Assembly (NCBI GenBank): GCA_003241055.1
Contig: QFOD01000001.1
Coordinates: 372,001 to 436,000, forward strand
DNA: 64,000 nucleotides
From: Roseateles depolymerans
GTDB lineage: Bacteria; Pseudomonadota; Gammaproteobacteria; Burkholderiales; Burkholderiaceae_C
Direction: 5' to 3'
Numbering within the stretch: position 1 is the first letter of the stretch; each line of letters starts with the position of its first letter. The position numbers were made by a program, and so were the translations under genes. Under the pieces are notes generated by a model, which worked only from the letters and a program-made list of their open reading frames with translations, was not told the DNA's origin and did no database searches. Shown in pieces: positions 62,648-64,000 of the stretch.

Positions 62648-63277
62648 ATGATGTTTCAACCGTCCGTCCTCACGTTCCGGCGCCTGCGTGCCGGCCTGGG
62701 CGCGCTGCTGCTGGCTGCACTTGGCGGCGCCAGCCACGCCGGTGTCAGCCTGTCCTGGGATCTCAGCCAGTGGAACTACACGCTGACACCCGATCAGACC
62801 CTGGTGCTGCAGGCCACGGTCTACAACGAGGCCTCGGCCACCGAGCACCTGCTGGGCAGCCGTTTCGTGGGTGCCTTTGGCGAGGGCATCGAATTCGCCT
62901 ACGACTTCCTGGCGCCCGAGGTGCCACTGGCCCAGCAGTTCGCCGCCATGGATCTCGCACCCGGCGAAAGCATGAGCTTCGTCTTCGGCCGGCTCGTGCC
63001 CATCGGCGGCCAGGTGGCTCTTGGCGACTATCAGGGGGGCGGGCTGTCGCTGGCCTTTCGTGACGCCAGGGGTGCCGAGGTGTCCTGGACGCCCGAACGC
63101 AGTCTGCAGATCAGCGTCGTCGCCGGCGAGTCGCCGGGCCAGACGCTGCCGGAGCCGGCAACGCTGGCGCTGGCGGGCACCTGCCTGGGCGTGCTGGCCT
63201 GGCAGCGCCGTCGCCGTGCGCAGCGCGGTGCCGAACAGTGCCTCCCTGCCGGCGCGGACCCGCTCGGCGCCGCTTAG
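62648..63277 (+). CDS. PEP-CTERM sorting-domain protein
   Basis: 209 residues. The ATG (a second ATG follows immediately) has AAGGAG upstream. The signal peptide LGALLLAALGGASHA is cleaved before GVSLSWDLS. The middle part is a beta-rich domain of unknown function. Near the C-terminus are LPEPATLALAGTCLGVLAW and RRRRAQ, the PEP motif, hydrophobic helix and Arg cluster recognised by exosortase/EpsH systems, but about 15 residues extend past the Arg cluster, which is atypical. No exosortase is in the window. It is expected to be released into or anchored in an exopolysaccharide matrix. Confidence 0.87.
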   Translation: MMFQPSVLTFRRLRAGLGALLLAALGGASHAGVSLSWDLSQWNYTLTPDQTLVLQATVYNEASATEHLLGSRFVGAFGEGIEFAYDFLAPEVPLAQQFAAMDLAPGESMSFVFGRLVPIGGQVALGDYQGGGLSLAFRDARGAEVSWTPERSLQISVVAGESPGQTLPEPATLALAGTCLGVLAWQRRRRAQRGAEQCLPAGADPLGAA

Positions 63278-63351
63278 TCAATCTTGCGTAATCGACGTCA
63301 ACTGCCGGGGCCGCTACGCTCACGCCTTCCCTCATAAATGCAGGAGACGGC

Positions 63352-64000
63352 ATGAACAAGGTGTACCCCAGCGCCGCCGAGGCGCTGCGTGGTGTCGTGG
63401 CGGACGGCCAGTTGATGGCGGTGGGCGGCTTCGGCCTGTGCGGCATCCCGGAGGCGCTGATCGCTGCGCTGCGCGACAGCGGCGTGAAGAACCTCAGCGT
63501 GATCTCCAACAACGCGGGCGTCGACGGCTTCGGCCTGGGCCAGTTGCTGGAGACGCGCCAGATCCGGAAGATGATTTCCAGCTACGTTGGCGAGAACAAG
63601 GAGTTCGAGCGCCAGTACCTGGCCGGCGAACTGGAGCTGGAGTTCACGCCCCAGGGCACGCTGGCCGAGAAGCTGCGCGCCGGCGGTGCGGGCATCCCGG
63701 CCTTCTTCGTGCGCACCGGCGTGGGCACGCTGATCGCCGAGGGCAAGGAAACCCGCGAGTTCGACGGCCAGACCTACATCCTCGAAAAGGCCCTGGTGCC
63801 CGACGTGGCGCTGGTCAAGGCCTGGAAGGCCGACAAGAGCGGCAACCTGGTGTTCCGCCGCACGGCGCGCAACTTCAACCCGGCTGCCGCGATGGCCGGG
63901 AAGCTGACGGTGGTGGAGGTGGAGCAGATCGTCGAAACCGGCGAGATCGATCCCGACGACGTGCATCTGCCGGGCATCTACGTGCACCGCATCGTGCTGA
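63352..64000 (+). CDS. 3-oxoacid/acetyl-CoA-type CoA-transferase subunit A, 3' end outside the window
   Basis: 216 residues are visible of about 235. The N-terminus matches subunit A of 3-oxoacid CoA-transferases: GQLMAVGGFGLCGIPEALIA and NLSVISNNAGVDGFGLGQLL. Later segments are RQIRKMISSYVGENKEFERQ, GELELEFTPQGTLAEKLRAG and GIPAFFVRTGVGTLIAEGKE. The enzyme moves CoA between acetoacetate (or another oxoacid) and an acyl donor. The B subunit gene, normally directly after it, is not in the window. The ATG follows CAGGAGA. Confidence 0.93.
   Translation, partial: MNKVYPSAAEALRGVVADGQLMAVGGFGLCGIPEALIAALRDSGVKNLSVISNNAGVDGFGLGQLLETRQIRKMISSYVGENKEFERQYLAGELELEFTPQGTLAEKLRAGGAGIPAFFVRTGVGTLIAEGKETREFDGQTYILEKALVPDVALVKAWKADKSGNLVFRRTARNFNPAAAMAGKLTVVEVEQIVETGEIDPDDVHLPGIYVHRIVL

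Overview
This is a 64 kb chromosomal stretch of a GC-rich (roughly 70%) beta-proteobacterium, most likely in Burkholderiales (Leptothrix/Rubrivivax/Roseateles-like). That placement is an inference. It rests on dense co-linear housekeeping genes with beta-proteobacterial order (map-glnD, pcm-tolC, cysTWA with sbp), a CysB-type LysR regulator, and a PEP-CTERM protein. No rRNA, CRISPR array, phage or recognisable transposase was seen.

Layout. 1-8 kb: a truncated Reg_prop sensor protein, gluQ, a LysR regulator divergent from a pirin/flavodoxin pair, and a DUF1800-DUF1501 pair. 8-18 kb: sulfate acquisition in two parts. These are sbp plus a CysB-like regulator (8-10 kb) and sbp-cysT-cysW-cysA (14-18 kb). 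Between them lie a 1-Cys peroxiredoxin/hydrolase/Mop-domain cluster and a CAP-domain lipoprotein gene enclosed by two ~250 bp inverted repeats. 18-21.7 kb: a compact modB-modA-modC-(cysteine-free SUOX-like protein)-modE operon with a ModE-like operator at its head. 21.9-24 kb: an elongation factor G gene broken by an apparent 58 bp deletion.

24-30 kb: a BlaI-type repressor overlapping a gene that fuses an M56 (BlaR1-type) metalloprotease to a complete S11 penicillin-binding protein domain, followed by a TonB-dependent receptor. 29.5-37.2 kb: a TetR repressor facing two tandem operators and an eight-gene tightly packed operon (FAD oxidoreductase, DUF1365, cyclopropane-synthase-like methyltransferase, chalcone-isomerase-like protein, transporter, DUF3833 lipoprotein, SDR, NTF2-like protein) that looks like a membrane-lipid modification pathway. 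37.4-42.2 kb: accessory genes (DUF1275, spermidine-synthase-like, frameshifted arsD, intact arsA) next to tRNA-Ala(CGC).

42.6-57 kb: an esterase-like protein, rubrerythrin-DUF3501, an SPFH protein, DUF2788, DUF2189, glnD, map, uppP, an exported intradiol-dioxygenase-like protein divergent from a TetR gene, pcm, tolC, yaaA and a prolyl-hydroxylase-like oxygenase. 57-64 kb: a TonB-dependent receptor followed by an exported phosphodiesterase, a DUF3667/PAS-LuxR pair divergent from a PEP-CTERM protein, and the start of a 3-oxoacid CoA-transferase alpha subunit cut by the window end.

The most promising leads are the M56-S11 fusion with its overlapping BlaI repressor, the TetR-controlled lipid operon, the inverted-repeat-bounded lipoprotein cassette, and two damaged genes (fusA, arsD).
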